Shown: piece by piece, positions 36,026-48,260 of the stretch
Position numbering within the stretch: the stretch's first letter is position 1
Layout of the letters: each line of letters opens with the position of its first letter
NCBI RefSeq assembly: GCF_019578655.1
Contig: NC_063257.1
Coordinates: 1,240,001-1,304,000 of the forward strand
Reading direction: 5' to 3'
Source of the DNA: Ricinus communis
Lineage: Eukaryota; Streptophyta; Magnoliopsida; Malpighiales; Euphorbiaceae
DNA: 64,000 nt
The notes under the pieces: model-generated
Told to the model about the DNA's origin: nothing
Seen by the model: the letters and a program-made list of their open reading frames with translations, nothing else
Database searches by the model: none
Translations under genes and position numbers: made by a program

Positions 36026-39018
36026 ATGCCGTCTGAAGACGCAAAGCCTGGGAAGACGAAGAAAGAAGAAGAAGACGAGAAGAGCTTAAGTTCCATTGTG
36101 AAAGCCCGCAAAAAGAACCCAACAAATGCAGCTATTAAAGATCCCAAAGTCAAGAAAGCTGATGATGATGATGATGATTTTGACATTCCCATTAGTAAGA
36201 GTAGAAACTCTTCAGCTTCTCGTCCCAACACACCTAAAGTTAAGAAGGAAGACAAGGATTCTGATGCTGATGATGATAAGCCCATTTCAATGAAAAAATC
36301 TGCTGCCAAGTCTGATAATAAGGTCGCAATTCTGTCCGTTTTTCACTTTTCATTATGTTATTGCGCTGTATTGAAGTCATAACTTTTTTTTAATTTGTTT
36401 TTGTTTGGTTTGGTTTGTTATAATTACAAAGTAATAAGAGAATTAAAATATAGCTCAAGCGTGCCTAATAATTAGGTTGGACTCAGTTCAGTTAATGGTC
36501 TTTTGAATAATGGATGACATATAGTTTATCTTCTTTTGATATTTCTTTTTAATTTCTTGTGTTTAATTTTTTCATTATACAATGTATGCCTAAATCAAAG
36601 CTAATTAAAGATGCTAATTGATACTAATATATTTTTGTCTAATTTACATTAGTAACAAGCTTACTAGAATTTACTTTATTCATCGAAAGATGTGGTTTTA
36701 TTTTAATTTAGTTGGATTGATTTAAAGGAATTGAACAAGAAAAAGAAGAAAAAAGAGGAAGAGAAGGGTTCTGTGGTTATGGAGCAAAATGGCAAGAAGA
36801 AGGAGAAGAAGGTTTATGATTTGCCTGGCCAGAAGCGAGACCCTCCTGAAGAGGTAACATGTGCTGTGTTGATTTGCCTTACATATGTTAATTGTCTGCT
36901 TCTTAATTAAGAATTTGGTGCTTTTATGTGATTGTAGAGAGACCCACTTAGGATTTTTTATGAAACATTATACAAGCAACTTCCCAACAGCGAAATGGCG
37001 CAAATCTGGTGAGATGTTTTTCCTTGTGCTTGTTTTTCTTCCATAATTTTGTCTATGGAAATCAAAACAAGAAGCTTTCTTAGTTAAGGATGGAGGTTGT
37101 TTTATGATTCTTCTGTTACCATGTTTGCACAAAATTTGGATTCCATATGTGTTAATGCTGCTGCTTCTGAATAAAATAAAATTGCATCCGGCCCACCATC
37201 ATTTAAATGGATGATGTTCTTCTATTAGAGATTGATATATGAGAGCTTAGGGAACAAACAGAGAATGTTAAGGCCACCAATGAGATCTAGTGGGTAGGTA
37301 GTATTCCTTGTTGTGCAGATAATGTGACAGTCACAAATGCTTCACCTTGTATATACATATCATGAGTTACATACTAGAGACTGCAAAATCACTTCAATGG
37401 ATTTCCATCACAAATAGATTATTTAAATATCTATAAAGACAATAGAAGAAGTACAATATAATGTGCATGCATGTATAAGTTCAGTTACCAATCACATCAT
37501 GAATTTATGGGGATATCTCATAACTTTTATATGCAGACCTTTTTTTTGTCTTAGCATTGTCCTAATTTCAGTGTGTAATATTGTGGTATTGCTGATGTTA
37601 TTTTAATATCTTATGAAGCTTTTTTGGCTTCTTGGAATTGAAGGCAGTGTATTTCGGACAGATTTTAGCATATTGAAATTCTATACAATTGAATGGCCAA
37701 TTGTCCTGTGACCATGGTACTTCCTTGCTGGCTTTCATTTAAAGAATGGGTGCCACTTTCTCTAATGAAAATGCCGTACCCTGTATATATAAGCCACTTT
37801 GACCTTATATTGTACAGTTATGCCAGATCTATTTGTGTGCAGCCTCATGTTCCAATATTATAGTAGATTGTAGGTTTATAATTTAGTTCAAACTTTACAA
37901 CTTTTTCGCATATTTTAGTTGCTTTTCACTTTTGTTTTATGTGTATAAATCTTTTCTCCTACTGCAAAATAATGAAAGTGTTTGGTTTAATATCCATTGG
38001 CTGATGATCAGACCTACACTCCCACAATGCAGTCAATTAAGGGTTTACACTGATGTTTTCTTTCTAATACCCTTGAACTTGAAAAGGTGTTATGCGGTGG
38101 GGTTCGATTTGTAGATAAGGGGGGATGGTTATTTTGATGTCTGCAAATATTCTCTGTCAATGCCAATGTGTCACTAAATTGAAATCTTACTAAACGACAT
38201 GTATTCTATTTCATCAATCTTCATGTTGGACATTGATGGTTGAAAAATGTTTGTGCATTCCCCTGAATCTGACAGTTTAAAATTACATTTGTCAATGTAA
38301 ATTATAGATTTGTTTTCTCTCTCCAACAACTGTAGTTTTAGAAAGAGAAAAATTGCAATCCATCAAGTCATGGTTACCATTGGTGTTGGAGAAAACAATG
38401 TCAGGTGAACTATTCCAGAAAGCATTTGAATTGCTTTCACAACATCACCATGGGTGTTCAACTAGGCCATTATGATTTGACCTATACCTCTATGGCACTG
38501 GGAATTTTATTGTCTGGCTATACTTGCAGGCACCATCTGTTTGAACTTTGATTTATCTGGCTGATCTTGTATATTTTTTCTCCTTTAATGTGTGTTCGAC
38601 TCGCCATCCATTGCCTGTATATTGAGGTCACAGGCAACATATTGTTTTCTGATATTCACCGGCTATATTGGTTATAATGGAGAGTTGCACCTAAATGTAT
38701 TTCAGGATGATGGAATCTGGTTTGCTCTCCAAAGAAGAGGCGAAGAAGGTTTATGAGAAGAAACAAAAGAAGAAGAATCAGCAGAAGCTGAGTTCTCCCG
38801 TCAAAGCAATTACTACTGCCACAAAGAGGGCTCAATCTCCAACCACTAAGAAAAAGACACCATTGGCCCCTGTATCATCGGTTAAAAAGAAGACGACCGA
38901 CTCCAATGCTGAAACAAAGCAGTCTAGGAAACGCAAGATTGCTGGTGGAAGCACTGATGAAGATTCTGATGACGATTTCATAGTCAATAGAAGCACAAAG
39001 AAACAGAGAGCATCTTAG
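36026..39018 (+). CDS. Lysine-rich acidic/basic low-complexity protein, probably nuclear, 268 aa
   Basis: Four exons (36026-36322, 36728-36853, 36938-37008, 38706-39018) join in frame to 268 residues. Residues 1-150 are low-complexity Lys/Glu/Asp/Ser sequence, including a DDDDDDFDIP patch. The only folded-looking core is around 137-190: YDLPGQKRDPPEERDPLRI, FYETLYKQLPNSEMAQIWM, then ESGLLSKEEAKKVYEKKQKK. The tail is again basic with acidic DEDSDDDF before the end. I recall this core as a conserved plant family without an assigned function; composition suggests a nuclear or nucleolar location. The start is the first ATG after the CT-rich leader; an upstream in-frame ATG at 35903 would add 41 residues unlike the rest and is less likely. 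Intron 3 is long (1697 bp). Confidence 0.82.
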
Positions 39019-40000
39019 ACAAACCGACATTCCTTATTGGCTTAATTCTCTTGGGAGCTGTTTACAGTTTCACTAATCCGCCAAATTCTTACCCAATTCT
39101 AATGTGTATCAGTACTTCTCACGATTTTCGAAACATTAGAGAGCTGCCATTCTTAATTCTTATATTTGATGTCCTTGTATTCTTCTTATCTATGAGAAAG
39201 AAGAGTTCTGCTATACAGCTCTCTTGATTGTGACGGCATATGCCTTGCCTTGCATTTTAAGAGTCTTTTATCATATAAGAGATGAATGTAAAAGCCTTGA
39301 CCCTACTTCTGCTTTTAGCATATTCTCCACTCTCATCTCAGGGATGACCAAAGCATGCAGAGCAAATAAAATAAATACGGAAAGAAGAAAATACAATAAT
39401 AAAATAAAGAGAAAAATTACCAAAAACGATTCATTAATAAAAATTACTTCTCTATTTTTTAATTAACATTGCACATGTTAATTTACATCCATTGGCTACT
39501 CTACATCCATATAATCTTTTTTCTTTTTTATAAGATAGCAATCGAAAATTCACCGAGGCATATTTAGTAATATTTGTTAATTTTATAAATCTTTTAAAAG
39601 TGATAGAATTGTCCGTGCTTTAATCAATATTTAGTGCAAACGAATCCTTTCCCAACTTTATAAATTAAAAATATATATATCAGACTTCTTATAAACTGAA
39701 TTCCAATTGTAACAAAAACATAATAATAATAAGGAAATCCAATTCCTAATAACTAACGGCTAACTGGTTCTTTTTTCCAAATTAAAGAGGGAATGAGGAG
39801 ATCAAGTTAGAATGAATTTTCTATGGCAATCCAAATCAATTTCAGATTGAGTTTACTCTTTATATATATATAGACACGAGTTTCTTAGAAGAATAGTTTA
39901 TATGTTTTTTTATTTTATTTTTCTATGCAAAGAAAGGCAAGGAGCGAACCCGAAAAAGTAAAAAAGAAAACACAATTAGGAGGCTACAGGGAAGCGAACG
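39019..40000. other. Intergenic DNA
   Basis: 3' UTR of the lysine-rich protein gene to about 39230, then AT-rich DNA; a TATATATATA tract at 39860-39869 lies about 140 bases upstream of the next start and could serve as its TATA region. No gene seen. Confidence 0.5.
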
Positions 40001-40540
40001 ATGGACAAAAGATCGGACAGTAGCACCTCATTGCCTGATCACTCCTCCTTCTGTGACAAAGAATTGGAAGTTGCAAGCATCTTAGTTGAATTAGCACAGC
40101 TCGTTAAACAAGAGATTTCTATGTCAGCCATTAATCAGGTATCGCCTTCTCTTCATGCAATGCCTCTTCTTGATTGTAATAATTTAAGATTTTTATTTAT
40201 TTTTCATTCTTTCAGGAAAAGAAAGACTTAGAAAAAAGAGTCGACACTTTAAGTACCGTAAATATCCTCGAACTGAATCTACATTATTATTATTATTTCT
40301 TCAACCTTTTTCTTATTTTTGGGTTTGCATTTTCCTGATATTTAAATATTTGTCGTAAATGATAGTCATCGAATGAAGTGGAAAGGTGTCACGAGGAATT
40401 GGTAGAACACAACCTGAAGGTGAAAAGAAAAAGAACGAAGCCAGGTTTGCTTTTTTTTTTTTTTTTTTTTTAAATCCATATTAAATAGTATATATATATT
40501 TTTTTTCTATAAAAGCTAAATTGAAACTTTTACTGAAAAG

Positions 40541-40576
<36 letters not shown>

Positions 40577-41010
40577 CGCTGATTCCAACTGTTAAAACTT
40601 TTATATTTATTTTATTAATTTTATTGATTTGATATTAAATTAGTCTCATTCATATATAAAATAATTTTATTTTTATTTTAATATTAGTTATAAAATCTTG
40701 AAAAATAATTTTTTTTTAGATTAAGGAATCTTTCATTAAACTTTTATTGTTTTCTAAGATAAGTAAAGAACAAAAAGATTTAGAGAACAAACTATTGTAA
40801 TACTTTGACAAAATGTTCGTTTAATATTAGTTATATATTAAAAATATATTATTCATATAGCAATCATTTAAAAAAAAAAAAACTAAATTTGTATTTATTT
40901 TTAATTTTTTATATTTGATATTTGATATCAAAGTTATAATAACAGTTTAACGTTTAATTTGAATAATTTTTTTTTTTCCAGTTGAAGCTCCTGGGCGTCG
41001 AAAATACTAA
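40001..41010 (+). CDS. Short diverged paralogue of the 31.4-32.9 kb coiled-coil protein, 95 aa, possibly frame-disrupted
   Basis: Exons 40001-40138, 40216-40257, 40366-40444 and 40982-41010 join in frame to 95 residues. The N-terminus (MDKRSDSS...ELEVASILVELAQLV) aligns with the neighbour at 32.8 kb (MKERSSSP...EMEVAAILLELPHLI), and the exon plan is the same: long exon 1, two short helical exons, then a basic KRKRTK. In the used frame exon 4 gives only nine residues and a stop. In the next frame it reads LKLLGVENTNKKRLGK, resembling the neighbour's exon-4 start LSLGIDNIG, and ends at a GT donor (41031). That suggests a small indel has put exon 4 out of frame and shortened the protein; it may be a decaying gene. 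Confidence 0.5.
40543..40573. repeat. (TA)n microsatellite
   Basis: About 31 bases of uninterrupted alternating AT inside intron 3 of the small coiled-coil gene. Confidence 0.9.
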
Positions 41011-42029
41011 TAAAAAAAGATTAGGCAAAGGTATGCCTATTGTAAACATGATTAAGACTTTAATTTGCTAATATTTTGTTTATTGATTAATTTAGTTTAA
41101 ATACGTGCATTTATTGCAGGATTTATCAGCAAGCAAATATGTGCGGCATCCATCTTCCTTAGGCTTACTGTCGGACACTTCTCCTTTTTTTTTTTTTTTT
41201 TCTTTTTCAATTTTATAACTCATTATATCTATTTAATTCTTTCATTATTTTGGCTTGGAACTTGTAATCGAATTCATAAATATGTTTGACATATATTTCA
41301 AATACCATCTTATGTTAGAAAGCATAAATTCAGTTTTTTTTTTTTTTTTTTTATATCAGCAGAAATAGAATTTCATTTATTTTCTCATAGAAAAATGTGC
41401 AAAAAAACCTCTGAATATATAAATTGTGCCAAAGTAAATAAAATAATATTACTTCAAAGTAAAAAATAGAAATATAACTTTTATACCATACAATAAGCGC
41501 AAAAACGACTATAGTATATATATCTATTATGATTTTTTAAAAATATTTTGATCGAAATGTGCATATTTATTATGAAGAAATAAGTTTGTTTAGTTTTAAT
41601 AAGCAAATTAATATATACTAGTGCATGAATGTTCCGTTGCTAGTAAATCGTAAAGGCTATTTTCTTGTTTTTTTTTTCCGTTGAACTAAACATAGCAAGC
41701 TAATTTGCCAAATGGATATTTAAATTTTAATCATCGGTTTATCTAAATATTTTAGTTTTATATAAATATTAAAAATTTATCTAGTTTTATATAAATTTAA
41801 TTTAATTTAAATTATATTATTTATAATTTAAATAATTACGACGGTCGTATAACATTCAAATAAATAACTATTTTTTATAAATATATAAAAAATTTATTAA
41901 CTTTGCATTCGATTTTAAGTAAAAGGGTCAAACTTGCATTGATATTGAACGACACGAACCATTTCTGAGTTTTATGTTATGTATATATAAAAAAGATTCC
42001 AATAGAAATTTTTAAAAAAGAAAATATAT
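41011..42029. other. AT-rich intergenic DNA with poly-T tracts
   Basis: Poly-T tracts near 41187-41202 and 41336-41352. A splice-acceptor-like GCAG near 41120 followed by a short open stretch could be a lost exon of the small coiled-coil gene. No other coding pattern. Confidence 0.45.
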
Positions 42030-42194
42030 CTATAAGGAATGTGCTATTTGGGCTATAGTTGAGCCGCAGATTTGAGCAATTTGGCCTTTCAATTGCAATT
42101 CGCAATACTGCAACTCTTTTAACTTCCTTTTTAATTTCTCATTCAGTATAATACCAGATTTTCCCACCTCCAAAGCGGCACCAGAATCTTCCAT
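42030..42194 (-). CDS. Small open frame of 54 codons, helical; real gene or exon relic unclear
   Basis: On the minus strand an ATG-to-stop frame encodes 54 residues (MEDSGAALEVGKSG... ending AQIAHSL) with an evenly spaced Leu/Ile, Lys/Glu pattern (LNEKLKRKLKELQYCELQLKG) typical of an amphipathic helix. It stands out because the surrounding DNA is AT-rich and non-coding. No family recognised and no TATA or splice partner is obvious. It may be a small protein gene, an exon of a lost gene, or chance. Confidence 0.3.
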   Translation of the reverse strand: MEDSGAALEVGKSGIILNEKLKRKLKELQYCELQLKGQIAQICGSTIAQIAHSL

Positions 42195-42465
42195 CTAGAT
42201 TATATTTTAAGGGGTGGAATATGTTCCTCCTGTTTTATGTACGCATTTTCAAAAAGAAAAGAAAAACAAAAATATATCGGCATCAATCCAGCTCAAGGAG
42301 CATAACTCCAAAAGATAGATCGGTTGGGGATAGAATCAAAACCCGAGAATTTATGCCGAAATGAACACCTCAATCAACTCATTGCTTCTACATAAACCCT
42401 CTTCTTACAGGAGAAATGCCTAGTGCAAAATAGAGCAACAAAGCTGTTTAGTTAGAAAGAGAAAG

Positions 42466-42879
42466 ATGGGTTGGTTATGGCCAGAGAGAAGGGGTCCAGC
42501 ATGGAAGCAAGGATGGGCAGAGCATACTATAGCCTCCATCTCACCACCTCCTTTTCCTTTGCTTGCCATTTTCTTGATAATTTTTCTCCTCCTCTTTGTT
42601 TCATCCTATTTTAACTATAAGTATCAGATGCAGCATACTTTTATCCACTTCAAGTTGTTTCTCTTGTTCTTGCCTGTTCTACTGATCTTTATTGCTAAGC
42701 TTGTATCGAAAACTGAGAGGCCCTTTTTCCCTGCTACAAAAGCAGTATATGGCACGGTTCGTCCAAACTGGGACTTGCCTTGGGGTGTGGCAGTGCTGCT
42801 GGTGGTGCTTCTGGTGATGGTCTCTTACCAGTCATCTCTGCGGTCGGTCTGGTCTCCGCTTGTATGGAGGTCTGATTAA
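42466..42879 (+). CDS. Small membrane protein with three predicted TM segments, 137 aa
   Basis: A single-exon frame of 137 residues. Hydrophobic stretches at about 28-50 (FPLLAIFLIIFLLLFVSSYF), 62-81 (LFLLFLPVLLIFIAKLV) and 105-122 (WGVAVLLVVLLVMVSY) predict three membrane passes; the N-terminus is Trp/Arg-rich (MGWLWPERRGPAWKQGW). A loop with RPFFPATKAVYGTVRPNWDLPWG lies between the second and third. There is no signal-peptide-like start; the first segment may act as signal anchor. I believe this is one of the uncharacterised small plant membrane proteins but cannot name the family. Codon use and the GA-rich leader look genuine. Confidence 0.75.
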   Translation: MGWLWPERRGPAWKQGWAEHTIASISPPPFPLLAIFLIIFLLLFVSSYFNYKYQMQHTFIHFKLFLLFLPVLLIFIAKLVSKTERPFFPATKAVYGTVRPNWDLPWGVAVLLVVLLVMVSYQSSLRSVWSPLVWRSD

Positions 42880-43345
42880 TGATTACATGTATATAGCCAA
42901 TTCTGTCGGTGTTTAAAATTTAGCCACCTTCTTTGATAGGATATATATGTAGTATTTACTCTTGATGTTAACTCTTGATGATTATGTTATGAGGAATTTT
43001 AGAGTTACAATAACAGATCACCAAAGTAGCAATAGCTACACTGCAGCAGTAATATTCTGAACTATGTAATTTAGGATAGTTACAAGCAGTGCGCAAGATA
43101 ACGGCTATACAAGTTAAAAAGTCTGTATTGCAGATTCTTCCCATGACATTGCTTCAGCAGCAAAAAGAAATTCTACACAAGGACAATCCCCACAACCACT
43201 AATAATTTTAAAAGAAAGAACACTCTCCCAAGCAGTGGCAATACTGATAAAAGAAAGAACAGAGCCAATACTGAAGCTACATAAACAATTACAACCTACA
43301 AGAATCTACCCTGATAAAACTGATATAAAAAAAGATGTGGTAGCG
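42880..43345. other. 3' flanks of convergent genes
   Basis: 3' UTR regions of the small membrane protein (plus) and of the coiled-coil gene (minus), which converge here. No gene seen. Confidence 0.5.
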
Positions 43346-45178
43346 TCATGTCACAGGAGTAGATGAAATCTTCAATTTGGGTACTTTGAAAGAGGCAGAG
43401 AACAATTTTGGAGTCTCTAAAATGGTGATGGTTTCAACTTCTTTCCTTTTGGAACCTCTGCTGCCCTAATCATTATCAAAGAGGCAAAGTACAAAATAAG
43501 CACACTGATGAAAGATAATGTTTTATCTTAAATATGCACATACGTAGCAATCACAACAATGATCCACATATCCACTCTTTAATTCTTACAAGTCATCAGT
43601 TTTATTCCTTTTCATGTTGTGATGGTTTCCATGCTACATTGCATAAAATGACTCACAGTTCCAGTCATGCAAATTCAACAAAATTCTTATTACCTTATCA
43701 GCATCCTTCAGCGGAGGAGCAGCCTTTGCCGGACACAATTCTTTCTTCACAACAACATTACTTCTGCTCCTGCCATTGCTTTTGACCACCCGACTGGAAG
43801 CTTTAGCTCCTGTGTTGCAATGTTTTAGTGAAGGTGTAACTTGAGCACTTCTGGACTTTTTCAACAATTCCAACTCCTGCAAGAGTCTAGAATTTTCTTC
43901 CTTCCACTTATCTCTGTCAACCTCCATCTCAGTCAATTTAGCTTTCAGTTTGCTGAAAATTTCATCCTTCTCATTATTAGAGGACTGAAGCAGCTCCACA
44001 CTGGCTAGAACTTTTGCAATCTTTGCATTTGCCTGGTCAACCTCAGATTGTTTGGTTTTTAATTTATCACTGAGACTGCTCTCTAAAACATTATACTGAT
44101 TCCAAACAAAACTTTTCTCTTTTAGAAGTGCAGATATCTCAGAGTTCTTTTCAGACGAAAGCTTCTCATATTCAGACTTCAATCTTTTTACTTCGTTATC
44201 CAACCTTTTAGAACCACTAGATCTTAGATTACTATCTTCGACGCCTTCCTTACATTTGTCACTTTCCTTGGGATTTTCCTGAAAAGAAAGAAAAGAAATG
44301 ATAATAATAGCTTTTGAAAAGAAAATCCCTGAGAAACTTCAGAAAATGTAACGAAACATACTTCTAGAATTTGAGAAAGGTAGTTGAAGCAAGATCTAAA
44401 ATCCGCCAATTCATCTTCTGTTTGCTCTGCAATTTGGAAAAGTTAAACTGTGAAAGATTGTATAGTAATAATTGTTTCAAAACCACATGCATAAGGACGC
44501 ACCAATAACTTATCTTAATGGAAATGCATAAACTTTCAACAGTAAAAAGTAGTGAGGATTCATCAAGTGACATTCCTATTTTTTTTCCTATACAAACTTC
44601 AGTTGCTTTGCCTGTGATTTCTAATAAATCATTGAAAAGAAAACTTAAATCTCAAATCTTGCAACAAAAGTAAGCTTATTTCTATGAGTAGTAGCATGAA
44701 TTATGCCGGAATAGAATAAAAAATGCGCGAGTATTGAAAAAAAGAAACAGAAAAGAAAACTGACCTAATTTCAATTTATAAAGAGAAGCCTCTCTGTGCT
44801 TCAATCCTAACATCAGATTGGATTTGGCAGCCTGAAGCAAGCAATTTAGGTCTTTCTCCATCAAGGCATCATTCATCTAAAAAAAGAATCAAACCAAAAC
44901 TCGAACCTTAAAGATCCCCAATTCAAGAATTCTAAAAACCGTAACTTGTTACAAAGTCTATAAAGAAAAAAATTATAAAAAAAATTGGGGAGTACCTGAG
45001 AGATGTGATCTTCGCAGAGACGAACGTCGGAGGCCCATCGTTCGTGTTGCGATTTGATGCGATCTTCTAGAAATTTTCTTTCTTCCAAGAGTGTTTTAAG
45101 CTGTTCTTGCTGGTTCTTGAGTATTTGAACCAGGTTGTTGAATAAATTATCGACTTGAGAGCTTTTTCCAGCACCCAT
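43346..45178 (-). CDS. Coiled-coil protein of unknown function, 354 aa
   Basis: Five exons on the minus strand join in frame: 45178-44996, 44876-44765, 44426-44362, 44278-43694 and 43465-43346. The 354-residue product starts MGAGKSSQVDNLFNNLV and is largely helical: charged heptad-like runs at about 10-60 (LVQILKNQQEQLKTLLEERKF...), 62-100 and 125-250 (LKSEYEKLSSEKNSEISALLKEK, KLKAKLTEMEVDRDKWKEENSRLLQELELLKK), so a long coiled coil is expected. A basic, Ser-rich segment (about 255-310) precedes a short tail. No catalytic motif or TM segment is seen. This resembles plant proteins annotated only as myosin/kinesin-like coiled-coil; similarity of that kind says little about role. Exon 5 is too short for standard ORF calling and was found by frame continuity. 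Confidence 0.82.
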
Positions 45179-45798
45179 CTTGCGATACGAAAAATAATAA
45201 CAAAATTGACGTTGCAGAACAGAAAATTTGAAAATCGTGAGTTGTGATTGAAGGAGAAGATGAAGGTTTCCAACGGTCGATTCTTCGAGTATTTCAAATT
45301 TATTGAAAGAACAACTGTTGGGCGGCGGCCTCAAAAAATATTCGGTCTTCTGCTTGAATCGTGTCATTTATGGGCCAATTTTGCTTTTAATTAAAAGTCT
45401 TATCTTGTGGGCTTTTTGTTAAAGGAGGCTGGGATGTTCTCTTTTTGCTAATTCAGCTTTGTTTGAATGTGATATTAATATAAGCATTTTAGCAAAATTT
45501 GTTAGAAAATATGAGATAAGCACGTAGTTTTTCTTTTATTTATTTTTTAAAGTCCATACAGGTAGTTAAAAGAGAAGAAGTAAATTAAAATGATGATATC
45601 CATATAAAAACCCAATATGAAAATGAAAATCCTAATAAATTTCCAACCTCTTTGATTATATTTAGTTAAAATAAATTTCATAAAATTTATTTACAAAAAA
45701 TTACAGCAATTGAAAGGAAAGTCATTTACTTTTAATAAAATAAATAAAATTTATAAATATATTTTTTATTACTAAATTAATATATTATATACACATAA
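45179..45798. other. Coiled-coil gene promoter and AT-rich flank
   Basis: The first about 200 bases are the leader and promoter of the minus-strand coiled-coil gene; the rest is AT-rich. The copia element begins at 45804, after its target-site copy. Confidence 0.5.
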
Positions 45799-45803
45799 TA
45801 TAT

Positions 45804-46097
45804 TGTTGAAGAACAAAAACAAGAACCAACAGTCCAGCGGTTAACAGAACAAGACCAACAGCTAAGGACCGAAAGTCAAGGCCTCAGGTCTTGTCATCAT
45901 AGGCCTAAAAGCGGAGAATAGGAGCAACCTAGGAAGAAAGGTCGCTTCTACTATTCTCAGAATGGAAAGAAGAACGTTGACATAGAGCTTAGGGTCCAAC
46001 ATGCTAGCAATAAGACCGTTACACCCAAACTGTATATATTAAGGACTTCTCCATACATAGAATCTCATAATACAACTTCAAATTACAGTCTTTCACA
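45804..46097 (+). repeat. Copia 5' LTR, 294 bp
   Basis: Begins TGTTGA, ends TTTCACA. It contains TATATATTAAGG (about 46030-46041), a probable TATA region. Differs from the 3' LTR by about 21 substitutions, one small indel of about 30 bases and one micro-inversion, by eye. Confidence 0.95.
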
Positions 46098-46109
46098 TGG
46101 TATCAGAGC
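46098..46109 (+). other. Primer-binding site (initiator tRNA-Met)
   Basis: TGGTATCAGAGC immediately follows the 5' LTR. This 12-base word, complementary to the 3' end of plant initiator tRNA-Met, is the standard PBS of plant copia elements. Confidence 0.95.
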
Positions 46110-46174
46110 AGGTTTGATCCTGTCATTATCTACCCAACTACAATCACAAAAAATCCTTTTCATCATGTCTCACA

Positions 46175-47170
46175 GTGACCTTACAAAAATTAACCAACAC
46201 TGTGTTAAAAGGAAACCAAAACTACTTCGAATGGTCGAGGGCAGTTTATATCAGCTTGAGTGGTAGAAAAAAGTTAGGGTTCATTACAGGAACTCGAAGC
46301 AAGCCACAACTAATCAACCATAATCAACAAATAAAAGAAGAAATTGAGGCAATAGAAGAGTGGCAAATGACTGACCATACGGTCATGTCACTACTCACCA
46401 ATACGATGGAGCCTCAGATAGCCAGGCTTTGCATGTTGCTGGCATCATCACAGACTATCTGGGATAAAATGAAAAATCTGTATGGGCATGAGCAGAATTA
46501 TGCTCATATTTTTAATTTGAAACAGGAATTGGCACAGATTAGACAAGAAACTCAGACAAGCACGAGTTACGCCACTCAGGTTTTGACTCGGTGGGAAGAA
46601 CTCCAAAGTTACCTCCCACCAACCACAGACCCAGAAGAGGCAAGAAAGAGAGCAAAATATGACTTAGTGTATACTTACCGGGGGGGGGGGGCTCGATTCG
46701 AGCTATGAAGCTCTGAGATAGCAGATACTGTTGTCAAGCAATCTTGCCCAAATCGACGCCGTCACAACTACCATCCAGCAGAAGGAAACTAGACACGCAA
46801 CTATAGGGACTGCAAACAGTTTAGAAAACACAGAAAAGGCCTACATCTCCAACCTCTCGCATCCTCGTGAGACGGCTCGAGCGCGAGGAGCACTTGCCAA
46901 CGTCGAGAGGTGCAACCATTGCAGAAAGCAGGGGCATACTCAGGAGCGCTGCTGGCATCTCCATCTGCATTTGCGGCCGAATCTTAACAGGAACGAGAGA
47001 GGAAGAAGTAGGAAACGAGAGAAGGAAGAGAGAAATAGGTTTGGCGGCCTGGGCGTCCTTAACGCATCTAACCCTAGGGGTTATGATAAGGGGTCCGAAC
47101 CGGGTCGGGAGGTAAGCAACGGATCATACACCTTTAACTTCATCCGACCTGGTTCCAATATCCTGACCTG
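46175..47170 (+). pseudogene. Copia gag region, frame-broken
   Basis: A UBN2/gag-type N-terminal part (LKGNQNYFEWSRAVYISLSG, AIEEWQMTDHTVMSLL, LASSQTIWDKMKNLYG) is followed by a frame change at a run of eleven or so G residues near 46681. A CCHC zinc knuckle (CNHCRKQGHTQERC, about 46910-46951) follows in another frame. The region builds the retrotransposon particle in intact relatives; here it is not continuous. An upstream ATG at 46165 is out of frame. Confidence 0.85.
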
Positions 47171-47198
47171 ACCCGGTTCCAACGACCCGATTCGGCCC

Positions 47199-48260
47199 AT
47201 GTTCAGCGACCCGACTCGACCCGACTCCAGCGACCCAATCCGACCCGATTCCATCAACTGGGCTTACCCGAATCCAATAGAAAAATTACAAATTTCTCAA
47301 CTCATTTCTCAGCTTCAATCAATTATTCAGCCCCAGCAATTCTGTGGGTCAGGTTTGGTATCTCAAAATTATGCAAATTCATTAAATATCTCACCAAATT
47401 GGATAATTGACTCTGGGGCAACGGATCACATGACATGGGATGCTATAAAATTGCGAAATTTTATCCCCACTAATTCCCGCCATGGGACCGTTGCCAATGG
47501 CAATCAAGCTAAAATTTCTGGTTTTGGCTCCCTCAAATTATTGCATAATAATATTCACGATATTCTTCTCTTATTGGACTTTAAATCTACCTTATTATCA
47601 GTCGGTAAGATCACTAGAACTCTAAATTGCAATGTTATTTTCTCACCATATGTAGTATTATTTCAGGATCGAACCACAGGGAAGACGATTGGTGAATGTG
47701 GCTTTGAGAATAGCCTTTATTACCTTACAGACTTCCCCAACCAGTGTTTAGTCTCGACCAACCTTGTCAGTCTAGAAATTTTGATCCATCGGCGGTTTGG
47801 GCATTCGTCTGATAGAGTCTTAAACCAACTTTTTTGTCTAAACATGAATACTAGTTGTTGTGAAATTTGCAAATTTGCTAAGCATACTAGATTACCTTTT
47901 CCTGTATCTTCTACTAAATCTGACAATATGTTTGATTTAATTCATTCTGATGTTTGGGGACCTGCCCCCGTCACCTCCTACAATCACTTTCGATATTTTA
48001 TCACTTTTATTAATGACTACTCCCGCACCACTTGGGTCTATTTGTTAAAAGGCAAAAATGAAGTTTTTACCTGCTTCCAAAACTTTTTTCACTTTATTCA
48101 ACATCAGTACAATGCCAAAATTAAAATTTTTCGCTCAGATAATGACACTGAATACATAAATAAAAATTTCTCTGATTTTTTCTCCACCAATGGAATTTTA
48201 TATCAAACCACCTGCATTTATACTCCCGAACAAAATGGAGTTTCTTGAAGTCACAAGATC
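47199..48260 (+). pseudogene. Copia protease and integrase region, 3' part broken
   Basis: The frame carries the aspartic protease motif DSGAT (about 47409), the GAG-pre-integrase segment with HRRFGHSS and CEICKFAKH (zinc-binding His/Cys), and the start of the integrase core (HSDVWGPAP with the first catalytic Asp, FRSDND with the second, then YTPEQNG). It stops at 48246 right after the third conserved region. Further integrase C-terminal pieces follow in shifted frames to about 48850. Confidence 0.85.
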
